DNA of 64,000 nucleotides from CAWBJO01 sp963789175 (GTDB lineage Bacteria; Pseudomonadota; Alphaproteobacteria; Rhizobiales; Aestuariivirgaceae), in contig CAWBJO010000007.1 in assembly GCA_963789175.1 (NCBI GenBank), forward strand, positions 930,001-994,000. The letters run 5' to 3'. Position 1 is the stretch's first letter. Each line of letters starts with the position of its first letter. Position numbers and translations under genes: made by a program. The notes under the pieces were generated by a model. The model worked only from the letters and a program-made list of their open reading frames with translations. It made no database searches and was not told the origin of the DNA. Shown piece after piece: positions 62,362-64,000 of this stretch.

Positions 62362-62907
62362 TCAAGTCACAACGTGGCCGACGAATGGCAGTTCTCGGAA
62401 TGCATGCCCCATGTCCATTCCGTAGCCGACGACAAAACGATCGGGACAATCGAACCCTTTGAAATCTGCCTCGATGGCGGCCGCCCGGTGCCCGGCCTTG
62501 TCGAGCAGGACCGCTGTCATCACTCGCTTGGCGCCGCGCGCCATGAGCAGGTCCTTCGCGAAGGCGAGAGTGCGGCCCGACTCCAGAATGTCGTCGACCA
62601 GGAGCACGTCCCGGCCCCGCACGTCCGTCTCGATGTCTCGCAGGATCTCCACCCGCCCCGACGAGACGGTGCGGGCGCGGTAGCTCGCCAGGATCATGAA
62701 ATCCACCTCCGGCGACAGCTTGGCCCGGTGGCATGCGCGCATAAGGTCAGCGGCGAAGACGAAACTTCCCTTGAGCACCGGCACGACCAGGAGGTGTTCG
62801 GGTTTCGACGCCGCGATCTCACCCGCCAGCGCTTCGATGCGCGCGGCGATTTCGTGCTCGGCGAAAAGAACACTGATGCGATGCCCGTCGATCGTGACAG
62901 CCGTCAT
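62362..62907 (-). CDS. hpt: Hypoxanthine phosphoribosyltransferase
   Basis: A 181-aa purine-salvage enzyme that makes IMP or GMP from hypoxanthine or guanine and PRPP. The PRPP motif VLLVDDILESGRTLAFA is clear, with VVPVLKGSFVFAADL and the C-terminal FVVGYGMD segment. It starts 23 nt after the zinc-ribbon gene and converges with the TIGR02302 gene 10 nt away. Confidence 0.95.
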   Translation of the reverse strand: MTAVTIDGHRISVLFAEHEIAARIEALAGEIAASKPEHLLVVPVLKGSFVFAADLMRACHRAKLSPEVDFMILASYRARTVSSGRVEILRDIETDVRGRDVLLVDDILESGRTLAFAKDLLMARGAKRVMTAVLLDKAGHRAAAIEADFKGFDCPDRFVVGYGMDMGHAFRELPFVGHVVT

Positions 62908-62930
62908 GGCCGGGCATTACTGCGCGAATC

Positions 62931-63626
62931 CTAGCTGTCCGTAAAGCGGATTTCGATTTCTGTCGCCGGCTCCGGGGGCGAAGCGACGCGCGTCACGAAC
63001 GTCGACGTTTCTCCGGGTTTGATGGGACGCGTCGAGGAATTGAGCGTCCACTCGTAGACCGACTGCTTGGTTCCGTCGCGCAGGATGAACTTGAGCGTCG
63101 GCATTCGCTGTTCGCGGCTGCCGACATTGACGATCTCGCCCTGGATGCCGAGCACGCGGGTGCCGTCGGTGAGCATGTGCTTCTGCCCGACGTTCCGAAA
63201 CTCGAGGCCGCGCACGTTTACGTCGACCCCGGCGAGTGCATAGATGCGGCTGGCCGGCGGAAACGCCTCAGCAACCTGCTGCGGCAGCGTCGCGACGGTG
63301 AGCACGGGGATCAGCACGCTCAAGGCGAGCGCCGCCCATCCCCGGCGCTCGCGGCGGCGGTGGCGCTGGCGTTGGGCAAATCGTTCTTCGGCGATGTGCG
63401 CGGCTTCGGCGAGCCGCATGACCTCGAGGTCGGCGCTGGCGCTCTCCGTCGTCTCGTCGATCAGAATTGCGGATTCATTGTAGGCGAGGGCGTCGACGAT
63501 TTCGATGGCGCGGTTCTCGATCCAGCCCTGGCCGCACACGCCACACCGAATGAAGGTTCGTCCGTCGTCAAGGTGACTCTGTGGAACGTCTTGGTGAGTT
63601 GCACACGAAGGACAGACGACTATCAT
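62931..63626 (-). CDS. MJ0042-type zinc-ribbon membrane protein with DUF3426 domain
   Basis: A 231-aa protein. A zinc ribbon opens it (VVCPSCATHQDV and FIRCGVCGQGW, four cysteines in CxxC pairs). A charged linker and one transmembrane helix (GWAALALSVLIPVLTVATL, about residues 98-116) follow. The periplasmic part is the DUF3426 beta-sandwich (VLGIQGEIVNVGSREQRMP, RPIKPGETSTFVTRV). Function is unknown; it is common in alpha- and betaproteobacteria and often lies next to ftsE, as here. Confidence 0.85.
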   Translation of the reverse strand: MIVVCPSCATHQDVPQSHLDDGRTFIRCGVCGQGWIENRAIEIVDALAYNESAILIDETTESASADLEVMRLAEAAHIAEERFAQRQRHRRRERRGWAALALSVLIPVLTVATLPQQVAEAFPPASRIYALAGVDVNVRGLEFRNVGQKHMLTDGTRVLGIQGEIVNVGSREQRMPTLKFILRDGTKQSVYEWTLNSSTRPIKPGETSTFVTRVASPPEPATEIEIRFTDS

Positions 63627-63695
63627 CTTACGGGCCGCTAGTGGAACTGATTCGGATCACATCGTCCGGGCGCAAAAGAGCCCGGCCTCGCGGAT

Positions 63696-63733
63696 ACTTA
63701 AGCGGCAATATAGTTAAGGGCCACTTAAACGGC
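63696..63733 (+). promoter_or_regulatory. Direct repeat in the ftsE promoter region
   Basis: ACTTAAGCGGC (63696-63706) and ACTTAAACGGC (63723-63733) are 11-bp direct repeats with one mismatch, 27 bp apart start to start. Between them lies TATAGT (63709-63714), a candidate -10 box, and TTAAGGGCC. The arrangement suggests a regulator site around the ftsE promoter. Confidence 0.45.
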
Positions 63734-63751
63734 GCCAGGAACGGAGTCCTC

Positions 63752-64000
63752 TTGGTCAGGTTCGAGAATGTCGGGCTGCGTTACGGGAACGGACCGGAGA
63801 TCCTTCGCGACCTCTCCTTCCGGCTCGAACCCGGCAGCCTCAGCTTCCTCACCGGTCCCTCGGGAGCAGGAAAATCCTCGCTCCTGAAACTCCTGTTCCT
63901 CGCCCTGCGGCCGACGCGCGGCCTGATCAACCTGTTCGAGCGCGACATCGCCACCCTCAGGCGTCAGGAACTTCCCGCCGTGCGCCGCCGCATCGGCGTC
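63752..64000 (+). CDS. ftsE: Cell division ATP-binding protein FtsE, N-terminal part (runs off the right edge)
   Basis: The first 83 codons of an ABC ATPase: VRFENVGLRYGNGPEIL, Walker A TGPSGAGKSSLLKLLFL, and the FtsE-typical RPTRGLINLFERDIATL. FtsEX links the divisome to cell-wall hydrolases. The best start is a TTG at 63752 behind CGGAG; no ATG lies in frame before the domain begins. The signature and Walker B regions are outside the window. It is divergent from the zinc-ribbon gene. Confidence 0.92.
   Translation, partial: MVRFENVGLRYGNGPEILRDLSFRLEPGSLSFLTGPSGAGKSSLLKLLFLALRPTRGLINLFERDIATLRRQELPAVRRRIGV

Noticed and set aside
63661..63690. Terminator hairpin CGGGC-GCAAAAGA-GCCCG between the zinc-ribbon gene and ftsE
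   Set aside because: It lies between two divergent starts, so no transcript ends there, and there is no T tract.

Overview
The window is a GC-rich stretch of chromosome from an alphaproteobacterium, most likely of the order Hyphomicrobiales (Rhizobiales). The call rests on gene order and family content: zapE beside mdh; an sdhCDAB operon; ffh-rpsP-rimM-trmD-rplS followed by leuC; dapF-mtaB-ftsY-yciB running on into ccmABCDG; argH-lptM-lysA followed by a TIGR02302 gene; and DUF2794, DUF1223 and zinc-ribbon/DUF3426 proteins. I cannot name the genus. Almost every base is coding, many neighbours overlap by the 4-nt ATGA or GTGA junction, and I see no tRNA, rRNA, CRISPR array, prophage or insertion sequence.

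Layout. 1-11134 is one long minus-strand run. It starts with a CoA-ester lyase and a mesaconyl-CoA-hydratase-like MaoC protein, continues through sdhCDAB and a VOC-family gene, then a hypothetical gene, a second VOC gene, mmsA, a membrane metalloprotease with an SRPBCC-like N-terminus, zapE and the first codons of mdh. 11278-14160 is a divergent, overlapping cassette of a flavin amine/amino-acid oxidase, pyridoxal kinase and a PLP-dependent dehydratase. 14157-18046 holds asd, terC, leuB and leuD. 18226-21129 separates leuD from leuC and carries an accessory-looking group: a small tyrosine/lysine-rich secreted peptide, a tryptophan-2-monooxygenase (IaaM)-like flavoenzyme, and a small zincin with two mini membrane proteins. 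21444-28798 holds pyrF, a GFA protein, leuC, a methyltransferase and the ribosomal/tRNA-modification/SRP operon. 29802-33557 is dapF-mtaB-ftsY-yciB; 33756-36959 is a MarR regulator and the cytochrome c maturation genes; 37100-39808 is acnA.

39892-45818 holds a DUF1223 thioredoxin-like protein, htpG, a DUF2794 protein, a Bax-inhibitor-1 family protein and the minus-strand set tesA-thpR-phhB. 45908-53218 is plus-strand: a YbbA/YbbP-type ABC exporter divergent from tesA (as in E. coli), a PduO-type adenosyltransferase, a rhomboid protease, etfBA and 3-hydroxybutyryl-CoA dehydrogenase. 53241-56003 holds two tandem paralogous RTX (GGxGxD) calcium-binding proteins. The rest has a TlpA-like thioredoxin, argH-lptM-lysA, a large TIGR02302 membrane protein, hpt, a zinc-ribbon/DUF3426 membrane protein, and the start of ftsE at the right edge.

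How the genes fit together. Core carbon metabolism dominates: succinate dehydrogenase, aconitase, malate dehydrogenase, ethylmalonyl-CoA-type enzymes, methylmalonate-semialdehyde dehydrogenase, ETF and 3-hydroxybutyryl-CoA dehydrogenase together suggest use of acetyl-CoA, propionyl-CoA and polyhydroxybutyrate-type carbon. Amino-acid synthesis (leucine, lysine, arginine) and membrane-protein targeting (Ffh and FtsY both present) make up much of the remainder. The least ordinary parts are the leuC-leuD interval, the RTX pair, the SRPBCC-M50 protease coupled to zapE, and several unexplained small regulatory repeats.
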